A stretch of DNA of 64,000 nucleotides from Photobacterium chitinilyticum (GCF_004104355.1 NZ_RJLM01000003.1:310001-374000), one strand, 5' to 3'. Numbered from the stretch's first letter, positions 17,928 to 27,276 are shown. A program made the numbers and translations. Notes: a model not told the origin generated them from the sequence alone.

Positions 17928-18898
17928 TCAACGATTACGCTCATACCCACACGCAACCCGTCAATCGGCTGGGTTGGGCGAGCCTCTACCTCGAAAGTGC
18001 GCATATCAAAACCCTGAGCTGGATCGGTAGTACGCCAGGTAGCAAAATCGCCCATAACGGCAACATGGCTAACCTTAAAGCTGTATTTCATCTCGCCAAG
18101 AGCAGGGATTTTTGCTTCAAATTCTGCACCTTGGTTATAGTTTTTCAGCTTGTCTTCACGAACATGAAAAACCGCCCAGGCATCTTTGATATCAACCACG
18201 CTAACGACAGGAAAGCCTTGCGGGGCAAGTTCGCCCTCGTGAAGCAAAATCTGAGTCACTTCGCCATCATGCCAGCTTTCGATTTGGGTATCAGCCGCAT
18301 AAGCTTCCACTTCTGCTACAGCACCTGCCGCCATTCGAACCTTCTCGACCGCCGCTCGCTTGGTTTCATCACGAGCACCTTCTTTTGCCATCTCAAACAT
18401 CTGATAGGCAGCCCGCTCGGTGTAGCGTGCAGCCTGCCATTGCGTATAAGCTTCATCCCGCTTCTGCTCTGCAACCACACCGTCATTGTAGAGGTTATCT
18501 ACTCGCTGGTAAGTTTTTCCCATCAGAGCCGATGCTGCCTTGGCCTTTTGCCATTGATCTCGGGCAGCTTCAATTTCCTGGCTACGGGCTCCTTTCTCGG
18601 CTTGCTCAGCCATCGCACCAGCCGCTTCCTGGCCCGCTTTAGCTTGCTCTAACTTAGCATCAAGTTCTGGGCTCAATAGCGTGAAAATCAGCTCGCCACG
18701 CTCGACCTTGTCTCCTTTTCGAACCAAGACCTGCTCAATTCGGCCGGGAACTTTCGACGACACATTGTACTGCTGTGCTTCAATCTGGCCCTGCATACGC
18801 TCCGGCTGAGGCTGATAAGCCTGCCAAAAAGTGTAACCGATCCAGCCCACCAACGCCGCGGCCGGAACGACCGCCGCCAAAGCCTTAAACTTACTCAT
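17924..18898 (-). CDS. HlyD-family periplasmic adaptor
   Basis: A 324-residue membrane-fusion protein that links the inner-membrane permeases to the TolC-like channel. It has one N-terminal anchor (about 7-26), a lipoyl/barrel-sandwich half VSSKVPGRIEQVLVRKGDKVERGE, a long coiled-coil hairpin (about 85-190), the second lipoyl half, and a beta-barrel ending VGMSVIVE. It overlaps both neighbours by 4 bases. Closest in plan to YbhG/YhiI. Confidence 0.9.
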   Translation of the reverse strand: MSKFKALAAVVPAAALVGWIGYTFWQAYQPQPERMQGQIEAQQYNVSSKVPGRIEQVLVRKGDKVERGELIFTLLSPELDAKLEQAKAGQEAAGAMAEQAEKGARSQEIEAARDQWQKAKAASALMGKTYQRVDNLYNDGVVAEQKRDEAYTQWQAARYTERAAYQMFEMAKEGARDETKRAAVEKVRMAAGAVAEVEAYAADTQIESWHDGEVTQILLHEGELAPQGFPVVSVVDIKDAWAVFHVREDKLKNYNQGAEFEAKIPALGEMKYSFKVSHVAVMGDFATWRTTDPAQGFDMRTFEVEARPTQPIDGLRVGMSVIVE

Positions 18899-20370
18899 GA
18901 CTGAACCTCTACACCTTGATATTGCTGATATTGGTAAAAACTGCTGATCTCGCCGCTAACGGCCAGCAGGCGCGATAGGGAGATCACATACTGAAATGCA
19001 GCCGCGGAGCGCTGCGTTCGGACACTGGCCTGATAGAGTTCGGCATCAACCACATCCAGTGATGTCGATAAGCCCTGACTAAAGGCCTTCTCTCGTAGCC
19101 GTACATTCTCACTTGCCAACTGAAGGCTCGACGACAGGCCGTTATATTCTTCCAGTGCCTGCATTGCCTCTCGGTAGGTTTTCTCAACCAGCACCGATAA
19201 ATCCTGCTCAGCCTGCGCATACAGGTAATTCACCTGAGTAACCGCACTGTGTGCGGCTTTGACTTTGCCTGAACGACCGGAGTTATCTACCAGCGGGATA
19301 TTCACCCCGACTCCTACCGCCCAATCCGGTGCCGTCTTCGACGCGAGGGTGTCGTCTTCATGCAGGCTATAATTGCCGTAGAGATACACTTCTGGGTAAT
19401 ACTTGCCCTTTTCGGCATCAATCAGCCCATTTGCTTGCTTTTTCTTGGCATCTAGGATTTGCAACCCCGGATAGCCGGCAAGGGTCTTATCAATAAATGC
19501 GCTCATCGGCGGTAAAGAAGTGTTTGTAAACAAAGGCGTTGAAGGTACTGCCGGTATATCCATCTTAAGCAGCTTGGTTAGTGCAACCTGAGCAATTTCC
19601 ATATCCCGTGCGGCTTTCTGGCGTTCTACCCGCGCTTTATCGTAGGAGGCTTCCGCCTGCAAGCGCTCAACTTTGGCAATCTGCCCTTGCTGCTCAAGTT
19701 TAACCGCATGTTCAAAGTGTTTCTTCAGCCCTTGCTCTACATCAATGCGGGTTTGCAGCACTTGCTGGGTCATAGCGACGCCGAAATAGAACTTTGCCAG
19801 ATCCTCAAACTTTGCCTGTTGCTTCATGGCAAGAAAATGGCGCGCTTCTTCAGTCCGTCCCTTGGCGATATCCTGCGCGGCTGTAATTCGGCCACCGGTA
19901 AAAATAGGCCAGACAGCTCGAATTGAGCTGGTAAAGACATCACGCTCAGTAAGCTGAGACGTAAACAACTGATCGAGACTGGCCGGATTAATATGAAATT
20001 TCTGCCCTAATGCTGCGACAAGCCCTCCTGCTTCATCAGACATACTCTCAATCACGTCAGAAGGTTTAATTTCAACGGGCTTGTCCAAGCGGGTGTATTT
20101 GGCTGTTGCCGAGATTTGCGGGAAATATAAATCACTGGCAGCATCCTGAAGGTGTCTGGCACGATCAACTTTAGCCCGCTCAGCGGCCAAACCATCGTTA
20201 TTCACCACAACGGCTTGCCAGGCATCAGCGAAGCTCACCGCTTGCTGGACGGTTTGAGTAAAACTGTTCTCAACAGATTCTGATGCATATACATCAGACA
20301 CGACACTGCCGAAAGGCATCGTCAACATAGCGGCGCAACACGTCATCACCGCAATAGGCTTTATTCTCAT
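18895..20370 (-). CDS. TolC-family outer-membrane channel
   Basis: The ATG at 20370 is preferred: GGAAAG lies 6-8 bases upstream and a signal peptide follows (MRIKPIAVMTCCAAMLTMPFG..). The frame itself opens at 20409. The protein, about 490 residues, shows two long-helix repeats of the OEP family, with GLSTSLDVVDAELYQASVRTQ-like segments near the C-terminus and ISATAKYTRLDKP in the first barrel strand. It is the first gene of the export operon, with a Fur-like palindrome about 175 bases upstream. Confidence 0.88.
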   Translation of the reverse strand: MRIKPIAVMTCCAAMLTMPFGSVVSDVYASESVENSFTQTVQQAVSFADAWQAVVVNNDGLAAERAKVDRARHLQDAASDLYFPQISATAKYTRLDKPVEIKPSDVIESMSDEAGGLVAALGQKFHINPASLDQLFTSQLTERDVFTSSIRAVWPIFTGGRITAAQDIAKGRTEEARHFLAMKQQAKFEDLAKFYFGVAMTQQVLQTRIDVEQGLKKHFEHAVKLEQQGQIAKVERLQAEASYDKARVERQKAARDMEIAQVALTKLLKMDIPAVPSTPLFTNTSLPPMSAFIDKTLAGYPGLQILDAKKKQANGLIDAEKGKYYPEVYLYGNYSLHEDDTLASKTAPDWAVGVGVNIPLVDNSGRSGKVKAAHSAVTQVNYLYAQAEQDLSVLVEKTYREAMQALEEYNGLSSSLQLASENVRLREKAFSQGLSTSLDVVDAELYQASVRTQRSAAAFQYVISLSRLLAVSGEISSFYQYQQYQGVEVQS

Positions 20371-20542
20371 TGTTCTTTCCATTGAGCCTTTGTACATGGC
20401 AGGACACACAATCTTAGAGCAATAGCTCTAAAACTCAACCTATCAGTATACCCCATCTTTCCCATTTAAATGAAAGTACCGACCTAGGCTAACTCGCAGT
20501 TCAAACAAAGTGTGGATATATTACTTTTATCCATCTGTTTTT

Positions 20543-20563
20543 AATGAGAATAATTATTCTAAA
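20543..20563. promoter_or_regulatory. Possible Fur box upstream of the export operon
   Basis: AATGAGAATAATTATTC followed by TAAA contains the perfect palindrome AGAATAATTATTCT. It matches the 19-base Fur consensus at about 12 positions. It is upstream of the tolC-like gene on the reverse strand and beyond the terminator of the preceding gene. Confidence 0.4.
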
Positions 20564-20604
20564 TACATATAGAAACGAAGAGGAGTCTCGGCAAAGAAAG
20601 TAGC

Positions 20605-20630
20605 GAAAAAAAAGCGAGCACCAGCTCGCT
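20605..20630 (-). terminator. Reverse-strand terminator after the His-rich gene
   Basis: AGCGAGC (20613-20619) pairs with GCTCGCT (20624-20630) around ACCA, and is followed on the reverse strand by eight T. Confidence 0.85.
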
Positions 20631-20733
20631 GACAAAATAAAGCCTAATCTAGCAACATCCCTATTGCTGAGAGCCATTACGTAACTGAGAACACCATCCC
20701 GCAACAGCAGAGCGTGATGTTGCCTGTTTAGCG

Positions 20734-21063
20734 CTATCGATATGCTGGTTGCTGGACTGAGCGATATTCATTGCCTGATTTCTTGTAAAACGTATTATTA
20801 ACGACGGCATATGTTACCCCGGCAATGACTGCGAATGTTGCAATTTCAGGCAGCCTGGATTCATGATAGGAATGATGGTGTTCGTTCACAATCACAACAT
20901 CCCGATGACGATCATTATGATAGTGCTCATTATGATGGTGGCTGTTGTGATGATCATGTTTATGATGCTTGTGGTGGTGCTTGTGATGGTTCTTTTTAGC
21001 CAATACCGTTGAGGGAAACACTGCTAAACAAAGCGCAAGAGAAAAAGAAATTAGAGATTTCAT
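20734..21063 (-). CDS. Histidine-rich secreted protein
   Basis: A 109-residue protein with a signal peptide (MKSLISFSLALCLAVFPSTVLA) and then about 45 residues with some 20 His, in runs such as HHKHHHKHHKHDHH. A hydrophobic stretch ATFAVIAGVTYAVVNNTFY follows, similar to glycine/hydrophobic hairpins of periplasmic DUF6515-like proteins, with a short tail. It could buffer zinc, copper or nickel in the periplasm; this is inference from composition. A second frame continues 36 codons past the stop towards the terminator (see findings), so the true C-terminus is uncertain. Confidence 0.7.
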   Translation of the reverse strand: MKSLISFSLALCLAVFPSTVLAKKNHHKHHHKHHKHDHHNSHHHNEHYHNDRHRDVVIVNEHHHSYHESRLPEIATFAVIAGVTYAVVNNTFYKKSGNEYRSVQQPAYR

Positions 21064-21366
21064 ACTGTCACTATAATTATATTCGTTTCACTCCAGCATA
21101 CGTTTATCAGCCGTATGAATGTCAGCGCTGCGTTAGCGCTCTGTCAAAAAAACACCGTTCTAAACATATATCAAAATATAAAAACCCGTTGGTTTAGGCT
21201 GCCTGCAATCCTAATGCATAGCTACTGGTTGCTAATGAGTATCAACCCAGATGTATTATCCTTATAGCTATTCCATTGATTGCTACAGATGCCAACGGAA
21301 CAATGATCTGCTGCATTCAGATAGTTTTCCATTGGATAAATACCTGATCTACAGGAAGTGTCGTAT

Positions 21367-22539
21367 ATGCAGAGCAACCTAGCGCCTCTTATCTTCGAGC
21401 TCTGCGCTATCGTTATCAGTGCCGCTATTCTGGGCACACTTTTCCTGTATGCACGTCAACCAATCATCTTAGCCTATATTGCAGCAGGAATGCTCATTGG
21501 CCCCAGTGGCTTGGGGGTGATTCAGAGCGCGGAGAATATCACTCAAATTGGTAACCTCGGTGTCATCCTGCTGCTGTTTCTGATCGGACTTAATCTGCAG
21601 CCCAAAAAGCTCATCCAGCTATTTAAAGAAAGCTCCATTATCACGCTGGGCACCTGTGCTTTTTTCTTTTTGGGGACTTTGCTATTTGCCCTGGCCATCC
21701 AGCTACCAATGCAGGATGCATTAATCATTGCCGCTGCCCTGATGTTTTCTAGTACGGTTATCAGCCTAAAGCTGATCCCGACCACCACCCTCCATCACAA
21801 ACATATGGGTGAAGTAATGACCAGTATTCTACTGGTACAGGATATCCTCGCGATCACCGCAATCATTTTTCTAAATATTGGTGGCGGCAACGCCATGCTC
21901 GTCGCCTTTATGATGATGTTGCTAAAGTTTGCGGCACTGGGTACCTTGGCTTTTTTGGGGGTTCGCTATTTGATCCTGCCGCTGTTCCAGCGCTTCGACG
22001 TAATCCAGGAATATAGCTTTGTAACAACGCTAGCTTGGTGTTTCTTCTGGGCTGAACTCAGCCATCAAGTTGGGCTATCGTACGAAAGTGGCGCTTTTAT
22101 CGCAGGCATTTCGATTGCTGTTAGCCGGGTTTCCCAAGCAATTTCTGTACACCTAAAACCGCTACGAGAGTTCTTTCTGATCTTATTCTTCTTTGCTATT
22201 GGCGCACGGATGGATCTGGCAGCCAGCAATATCTACAGTCTACTCGGCATCCTATTCGGAATATTGCTTGTCGCCATCAAGGCATGGGGTTTCACACTGG
22301 CCTTATCTTTGGCTCATGAAAAACCCAGTATGACCCGTGAGCTAGGCGCCAGGCTAAGCCAGGCCAGCGAATTTTCCTTTCTCGTGGCTTATGCCGCAAT
22401 GAGTGCCGAGCTGCTATCCATTGAAGCAAATATGTTCATTCAAACGGCCACCATGACAACCTTCATCATTTCCACTTATTGGGTTGTGAAGCGCTATCCA
22501 ACCCCAATATCTATCACAAACAACCTGCGTCAAGACTAG
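21367..22539 (+). CDS. CPA2-family cation:proton antiporter (KefB-like membrane domain)
   Basis: About 390 residues, all membrane domain: roughly 12 helices with the family motif YIAAGMLIGPSGLGVI near residue 35, QLPMQDALIIAAALMFSSTVISLKL, and FFAIGARMDL. The RCK/TrkA-N regulatory domain of KefB/KefC is absent, so this is a short exchanger. The ATG at 21367 is chosen over the GTG at 21358 because AGGAAG sits at the right distance from it. It exchanges a monovalent cation (K+ or Na+) for H+; which one is not determinable. Confidence 0.88.
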   Translation: MQSNLAPLIFELCAIVISAAILGTLFLYARQPIILAYIAAGMLIGPSGLGVIQSAENITQIGNLGVILLLFLIGLNLQPKKLIQLFKESSIITLGTCAFFFLGTLLFALAIQLPMQDALIIAAALMFSSTVISLKLIPTTTLHHKHMGEVMTSILLVQDILAITAIIFLNIGGGNAMLVAFMMMLLKFAALGTLAFLGVRYLILPLFQRFDVIQEYSFVTTLAWCFFWAELSHQVGLSYESGAFIAGISIAVSRVSQAISVHLKPLREFFLILFFFAIGARMDLAASNIYSLLGILFGILLVAIKAWGFTLALSLAHEKPSMTRELGARLSQASEFSFLVAYAAMSAELLSIEANMFIQTATMTTFIISTYWVVKRYPTPISITNNLRQD

Positions 22540-22578
22540 CATAATGCACTCTGAGCAAAGTTTTTTGCAGGCGGCATA

Positions 22579-23340
22579 TCATTCGCTATGAACAGCAAAC
22601 GGATAGGAAACCGTAACAGTGATCTGTTCAGCCGACACAATCATCGTCACCGTTTTATCTTGCTTTTTAAGACCATCTGCGGATAAATCAGCCGTGAGCC
22701 ATTGCTCAATGTTGTTGTAACCGTGGCGGTAGGCACGGTTAAATGCACTGCTTTCGAGAAACATATACTCTCTCGGCACTGTATAGTCATAACGGTTTGC
22801 CAGGACGAACATCTGCTCATCGAGGGTCTGCCTGTCCAGGAGCTGTATGCCAGCCAGAACATCAAGCGTTTCACTGTTCACACTCAAATGGGCAAAGACA
22901 AGCCCTTTTCGCCTTAGCCCTGCGAGTACAGTGTTGTAATTTGCAGCATTCAGCGGAACCGTGTATTCCACAGAACGGGCCTTTTGCTTCACCAAAAAAA
23001 CCGCCAGCATTTCTTCATCAAGACCAAACACCTTCAACTGATCAAAACAGTATGCCAACTTACCGTTGTACAAATCAGAACAGTCAAATACATCGGGTAG
23101 CGAACGGATGTCATCCGCACTATCGTTCAGATAAATATCATCAAACAAGCGCAAATCAGAGGCATTCACAGACAGCGGCATTACCAACGCAGGCAACAGC
23201 ACCGTTATTACACGCAACAAACGTCTAGCAGAAAAACGGGAAAAGACAGAAAACACAAAAAGGCTCCACAGCAAAATAAGCAGCCTAGTTGTACCCTTTG
23301 CAGAGCAAGACATCAATGCGCGGCGAGAAAAGCACAGCAA
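22579..23340 (-). CDS. Secreted hypothetical protein
   Basis: Not recognised. The frame starts at 23340, but a hydrophobic signal (RVITVLLPALVMPLSVNA) is found only around residues 43-60, so the real start may be an alternative codon closer to it. The mature part, about 190 residues, begins SDLRLFDDIYLNDSADDIRSLP and has two Cys (VFDCSDLYN, LAYCFDQL) in a FLGSSxxxV-like small-domain pattern. Convergent with the antiporter gene. The upstream hairpin (23346-23378) separates it from the next operon. Confidence 0.55.
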   Translation of the reverse strand: MLCFSRRALMSCSAKGTTRLLILLWSLFVFSVFSRFSARRLLRVITVLLPALVMPLSVNASDLRLFDDIYLNDSADDIRSLPDVFDCSDLYNGKLAYCFDQLKVFGLDEEMLAVFLVKQKARSVEYTVPLNAANYNTVLAGLRRKGLVFAHLSVNSETLDVLAGIQLLDRQTLDEQMFVLANRYDYTVPREYMFLESSAFNRAYRHGYNNIEQWLTADLSADGLKKQDKTVTMIVSAEQITVTVSYPFAVHSE

Positions 23341-23378
23341 AAAAAAGCTGTAACCCCAAGCCTCAAGGAGTTACAGCT
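23338..23378 (-). terminator. Reverse-strand terminator after the HlyD/YiaW pair
   Basis: AGCTGTAAC (23346-23354) pairs perfectly with GTTACAGCT (23370-23378) and runs into a T-stretch on the reverse strand. Confidence 0.85.
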
Positions 23379-23480
23379 AAACTACAGTCAGCATTAACGT
23401 AGTGAAAAATTCGGGCAGTATGTCTACCACCCGAGAGCGGAAAAATCAGTTCGTTCTTATCGTTCTATGTTTAGTTGTCT

Positions 23481-24704
23481 TTACATCGACCAAATGAAGA
23501 AGATTTGTGACTTCATCCGGATAATGATGCCGCGTAACACATCAAGAAAAGCCAGGAATGAGATTGGTTTTTCAGCACTGATCCAGGCCAGGCCTACCGA
23601 TCCGACTGGAATGTCGTAACCATCATGTTCATCGAGCTTCAATCGTACAAAATGATGCTTGTTCATTGCATTCTGTCCGGTGGTCTGACGAATATTGTCG
23701 TCACGGGCCAGCAGGCTGCCCTGAGCTTCACCCGTTGCTTCAATAATTCCTTCAACCTCAGCATTAAAAATCTTGCCAGGATACACCGCGGAGGTAAATT
23801 CAGCCCGCTGCCCAACCTTTACATTACGGATTGCCTGGTGGTTCACTCGCATCAAGACATACTTCTCGTTGGTATACATCTGAATTCGAGGCATAAGACC
23901 GACATACTGACCTTCACGCATAATAAAGTTGGTCAGATATCCATCAGTAGGTGCATATACCTTGGTCTGATCCAAATTCCATTGTGCCTGGGCAACATTT
24001 TCCTGCTCACTTGCAACGTCAACCTGACGACTGCTAACTGTTAGCTGGGATTTTTCCAGCGCCAGCTGGGCCTTATTCGCCGAGAGCCTTGCTTTTTCCA
24101 GCTGTGACTGCAAGGTAACTTCTTGAGCTTTGGCTACTTCAACAGCCGTGCGCTGCTCATCCATTTGAGTCTCTGTAATGGTATGCTTAACAACGTTATT
24201 TTGCTCAAGATAGCGTCTTAATGTCGTTTGCTTGAGTTTCAGATCTTCTTGTGCCGCAATGAGCTGGTTTTTCGATATTTCTATATCCTTTAACGCTGCG
24301 CTATGAGACTCCTTTGCAATACGAACATCTTCACCGGCTATCGAAAGAGATACCTTGGAAGAATTCAGCAGTGACTCTGCTTTGTTCAGGGCAATCTGGT
24401 ACTGCTCGTCATCCAATGTATAAATCAGCTGGCCTTCCGACACCTTCTCATTGGGCCTAACATAAATCTCATCAACATGCCCCTTTATCTTGGTCGATGC
24501 CGGTCTTAGCTGAATATGGGGAGACTGCACCAACGAGCCTCCAGACATATCCATAGGAGCAAATGTAATCAGACCAACCCAGACAAACAGCAGCCAACCC
24601 GTACCACCGAGGTATGAAAACGCCTTGGTAAATTTATTCCACGGCATACCGACCATACGAAGCAGATAAATAAACAACGACCATACGGCTAATCCCTCAA
24701 GCAT
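23481..24704 (-). CDS. HlyD-family adaptor, YiaV-like
   Basis: A membrane-fusion protein of about 407 residues. Two or three N-terminal hydrophobic segments (LAVWSLFIYLLRMVGM, GWLLFVWVGLITFA) are followed by a split lipoyl domain (HVDEIYVRPNEKVSEGQ), a long coiled coil (about 95-225) and a beta domain. The ATG at 24704 overlaps the stop of the upstream gene by 8 bases, showing translational coupling. The pairing of a HlyD protein with a small two-TM protein matches E. coli yiaW-yiaV. No exporter is encoded alongside. Confidence 0.85.
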   Translation of the reverse strand: MLEGLAVWSLFIYLLRMVGMPWNKFTKAFSYLGGTGWLLFVWVGLITFAPMDMSGGSLVQSPHIQLRPASTKIKGHVDEIYVRPNEKVSEGQLIYTLDDEQYQIALNKAESLLNSSKVSLSIAGEDVRIAKESHSAALKDIEISKNQLIAAQEDLKLKQTTLRRYLEQNNVVKHTITETQMDEQRTAVEVAKAQEVTLQSQLEKARLSANKAQLALEKSQLTVSSRQVDVASEQENVAQAQWNLDQTKVYAPTDGYLTNFIMREGQYVGLMPRIQMYTNEKYVLMRVNHQAIRNVKVGQRAEFTSAVYPGKIFNAEVEGIIEATGEAQGSLLARDDNIRQTTGQNAMNKHHFVRLKLDEHDGYDIPVGSVGLAWISAEKPISFLAFLDVLRGIIIRMKSQIFFIWSM

Positions 24705-25092
24705 ACTCGGCCTCCTTGTCATTGTGATCCGCTACAACCGAGTCAGATGATGACTCTTGTGTGTGTTTTTCATGCTGATAAGAACCTGTACTTTCTTCAT
24801 CGTTGCCTTTCCAGATATCGCGGATCCGACGAAGTGCCTGCTCGCCATCGACAAAGGCGATAAAGACAGCAATGACCCACACCCAATGCCAGACGAACCC
24901 TATCCAGGTCAGTGCTGTTATCAGCCCTATCTGATGGTGTTCCTTGGTGTGGGCTTTTTGAATTGGTAACTCATGAATTCGCCAGAATCCATAACCTGCT
25001 GCCGCAATAGTCCCTATTAAAACGACTGCGGCCATAATATGTAATGCTGTGTCGACACCGCTATCGACAAAAGGCATGCTAATGAGGCTCAT
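24697..25092 (-). CDS. Small inner-membrane protein, YiaW/DUF3302-like
   Basis: 131 residues: two to three hydrophobic helices (ALHIMAAVVLIGTIAAAGYGFW, LTWIGFVWHWVWVIAVFIAF) and a charged cytosolic tail. The layout of helix, HELPIQ-type loop, then a W-rich helix resembles DUF3302 proteins such as YiaW, but the sequence match is loose. It is the first gene of the pair with the HlyD protein, divergent from an AraC regulator. Confidence 0.65.
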   Translation of the reverse strand: MSLISMPFVDSGVDTALHIMAAVVLIGTIAAAGYGFWRIHELPIQKAHTKEHHQIGLITALTWIGFVWHWVWVIAVFIAFVDGEQALRRIRDIWKGNDEESTGSYQHEKHTQESSSDSVVADHNDKEAEYA

Positions 25093-25254
25093 TTAAATTA
25101 ACTCCGATCTACAAAAATGATGTTGTTATATTTTTTTGTTGTGTGGAGTGTGCCGAATAATGTGAACTGCGTACTTCTTATGGGCAGAAGACATCACATG
25201 ACATGGATATTTGCGATATTCTATCCACACACTATCTTCATCAAGTCCAAACTC

Positions 25255-26283
25255 ATGAATCAAGCATCGGCAGCACTGGATATTTCCTTTATCCGTTCGG
25301 CCTTCCTACAACCGGTCTCTGCCGGCATAACCGCCCGCTTCGGACTCACGCCTGAAGGGCTGGGGATCCCACCGCAGATTTTGGCGGAACCAATGACGCT
25401 CGTTCCCTTTATCGATGTCCAGCGTTGGCTGGAACTGATTGAGCTAAAGAGTGGCGATCCTGCGTATATGATAGAGATAGCCCCCTACCTGAAGTTCGAC
25501 AGCATGGGCTATTTTGGTGACTGGTTTTTATCGAGCCCCGATTTGGCGCTCGCCTTCAGGCGTATCAACTACGGAACATCCTGCCTGCAATCGGGTACAA
25601 GCTTTCACGGCGAACAATCAGGCAGGCTTATAAAGTGGTGCTATGACAACCACTTTTCAGAAGGCCGAAGCCGGCTCCACGACAGCATTCGCATTACCGT
25701 AATGTATACCAATACGCTAAAGCATTTCATGGGCGATGATTATCGGCCAAAACATGTCGAGATCAGCGGCCCGCCATGCGGAGACGGAAGAGTAGAAGCC
25801 TATTTTGGGTGCGACGTTACATGGAATGCGGCAGTAACCAAGGTTTGGCTTGATATCACCATGCTGGAACACGGCAGTGCTCACCCTTTCAGCACCTCTC
25901 GTCCGATGCTGGTCTCCAACCTGCAGCTTGATGAGTTTTTAAACATGCCACAACCCCATGATACCGCCAAGGTCATGTACGAGATGGTTAGTTACGCCTG
26001 CCACTACGGTTACCCAAGCCTGGATTTTATTGCCGAACGTTATAGGGTAAGCCGGCAGCAACTCCAGCGACGGTTCAATGCCTTCGGCTGGAGCTTTACC
26101 AATGTAACCAACTACGTACTGTGCAATCTTGCAATAAAGTACATGCTCAAAGATATGTCTAATGCGGAGATTGCCAGAGAGCTCGGCTATAACAATGTTC
26201 AAAGCTTCAGCAAGGCATTTCAGCGCCAGCGCGGGGTCACGCCGACGCAATACAGGGACAGGCTACTGGAACGCAGCCAGTAA
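25255..26283 (+). CDS. AraC-family regulator
   Basis: The ATG at 25255 gives about 342 residues; the longer frame upstream has no support. The N-terminal domain is of the arabinose-binding/OruR type with LNYGT-like segments, and two HTH motifs follow in the last 100 residues: LDFIAERYRVSRQQLQRRF and NAEIARELGYNNVQSFSKAF, ending PTQYRDR. It is divergent from the YiaWV-like pair, which it probably regulates (inference from layout). The inducer is unknown. Confidence 0.88.
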   Translation: MNQASAALDISFIRSAFLQPVSAGITARFGLTPEGLGIPPQILAEPMTLVPFIDVQRWLELIELKSGDPAYMIEIAPYLKFDSMGYFGDWFLSSPDLALAFRRINYGTSCLQSGTSFHGEQSGRLIKWCYDNHFSEGRSRLHDSIRITVMYTNTLKHFMGDDYRPKHVEISGPPCGDGRVEAYFGCDVTWNAAVTKVWLDITMLEHGSAHPFSTSRPMLVSNLQLDEFLNMPQPHDTAKVMYEMVSYACHYGYPSLDFIAERYRVSRQQLQRRFNAFGWSFTNVTNYVLCNLAIKYMLKDMSNAEIARELGYNNVQSFSKAFQRQRGVTPTQYRDRLLERSQ

Positions 26284-26304
26284 CAGCTACGCCGATGGAA
26301 GCGG

Positions 26305-26787
26305 TTATACGACTCCTTGCCGTTTGCACTGCATCTGAAAGTGTTTGTTCGGCGTAATGTGGTACCACATATCAAACAAGGCTTCATTGTCGCCTTGCAA
26401 TATCGGCTTGAAGAATATTCGGTAGCCGGTCAAATCGCGACGAGCAGCATAGTCAAAAGGATTACTGTTGTTGGGATCAGTAATGATCTCCCGGCTTAAC
26501 TTTACCGGTTTCAACATATAATCAGCATCATTGGCAATATAACGATAATCAATGAACAGATTGAACTCCAGTTGTGTTTGTTGCTCTTCCTGATACCTGA
26601 CCCACTCTTGCGACGTCATCGTGCCATCTGATTTGAAATCATAGGTCACCCAACTTTGTTCCTGAGGTACTTCGTTCTGCGGTGTACACTGCCATTTACC
26701 AGTGATTGCCGGCAATGACGATGCGGCAGCAACACATGGGATCATCGCCCCAGCTACCAATAGAAATCTGTTTATCCAGCGATTCAT
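26305..26787 (-). CDS. Secreted hypothetical protein
   Basis: 160 residues with a signal peptide (MNRWINRFLLVAGAMIPCVAAA). The mature part begins ITGKWQCTPQ and ends HFQMQCKRQGVV, so the two Cys near the ends may pair. The pattern GKWxC, YDFKSDGTM resembles lipocalin-like or calycin small-molecule binding folds. Not firmly assigned. It is convergent with the AraC gene. Confidence 0.6.
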   Translation of the reverse strand: MNRWINRFLLVAGAMIPCVAAASSLPAITGKWQCTPQNEVPQEQSWVTYDFKSDGTMTSQEWVRYQEEQQTQLEFNLFIDYRYIANDADYMLKPVKLSREIITDPNNSNPFDYAARRDLTGYRIFFKPILQGDNEALFDMWYHITPNKHFQMQCKRQGVV

Positions 26788-26871
26788 CTGCCTCTCCGGT
26801 TAATCACCATACTAAACAACAATAACTTAACAATTAAACACTGCCAATAAGTAGGTAGAAAACAGGCATAA

Positions 26872-26895
26872 AAAAAGGAACTGATATCAGCTCCT
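26872..26895 (-). terminator. Reverse-strand terminator
   Basis: AAAGGA and TCCTTT flank the palindrome CTGATATCAG with one mismatched pair; seven T follow on the reverse strand. It serves the gene at 26917-27276. Confidence 0.65.
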
Positions 26896-26916
26896 TTCTT
26901 GAAAAACGACACAGCT

Positions 26917-27276
26917 CTACGTTGTTTTCTTATCACTATCCAAACATTTAGCTGCGACTTGTGCCAATATCGCAGAAATCGGCACTATCGGCCCCATCAT
27001 ATTGACTCTCAGCGGCGAACCGCCACTACCATAATGCAAGTCAGATACATCGCCAGACGAATAATTATACTTATAGTTAAATTTATCTGTTGCCACATGT
27101 AACAAGTCGAACTCTTTTCGATGACATGAAACGTATGCACGCCAATACATCGCATCCAACACTTCACCGGGATGTTCGGCCCGGATAATAAAGCGCCAAC
27201 TCCCGTCCTCACCATAAAAGTCGAGCGGAAATGTATTTTTTATTTTTCTTTTGCTTAACAAGGTAAACCTATCCAC
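26917..27276 (-). CDS. Hypothetical protein, 119 residues
   Basis: Not recognised. No signal peptide or clear membrane segment; the sequence has a beta-rich first half (FPLDFYGEDGSWRFIIRAEHP) and a mildly hydrophobic end with MMGPIVPISAILAQVAAKC. A terminator lies right after it, which supports real transcription. It is divergent from guaC. Confidence 0.5.
   Translation of the reverse strand: MDRFTLLSKRKIKNTFPLDFYGEDGSWRFIIRAEHPGEVLDAMYWRAYVSCHRKEFDLLHVATDKFNYKYNYSSGDVSDLHYGSGGSPLRVNMMGPIVPISAILAQVAAKCLDSDKKTT

Noticed and set aside
18065-18652. 195-codon forward ORF inside the HlyD-like gene
   Set aside because: Antisense shadow of a firmly assigned gene; no ribosome site.
20501-20704. 67-codon reverse-strand ORF after the His-rich gene
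   Set aside because: It runs through the terminator and Fur-like site and has no ribosome site; likely chance.
22743-23228. 161-codon forward ORF opposite the secreted hypothetical gene at 22579-23340
   Set aside because: The reverse-strand protein has a signal peptide and better composition; the forward frame is Gln/His-rich like a shadow.
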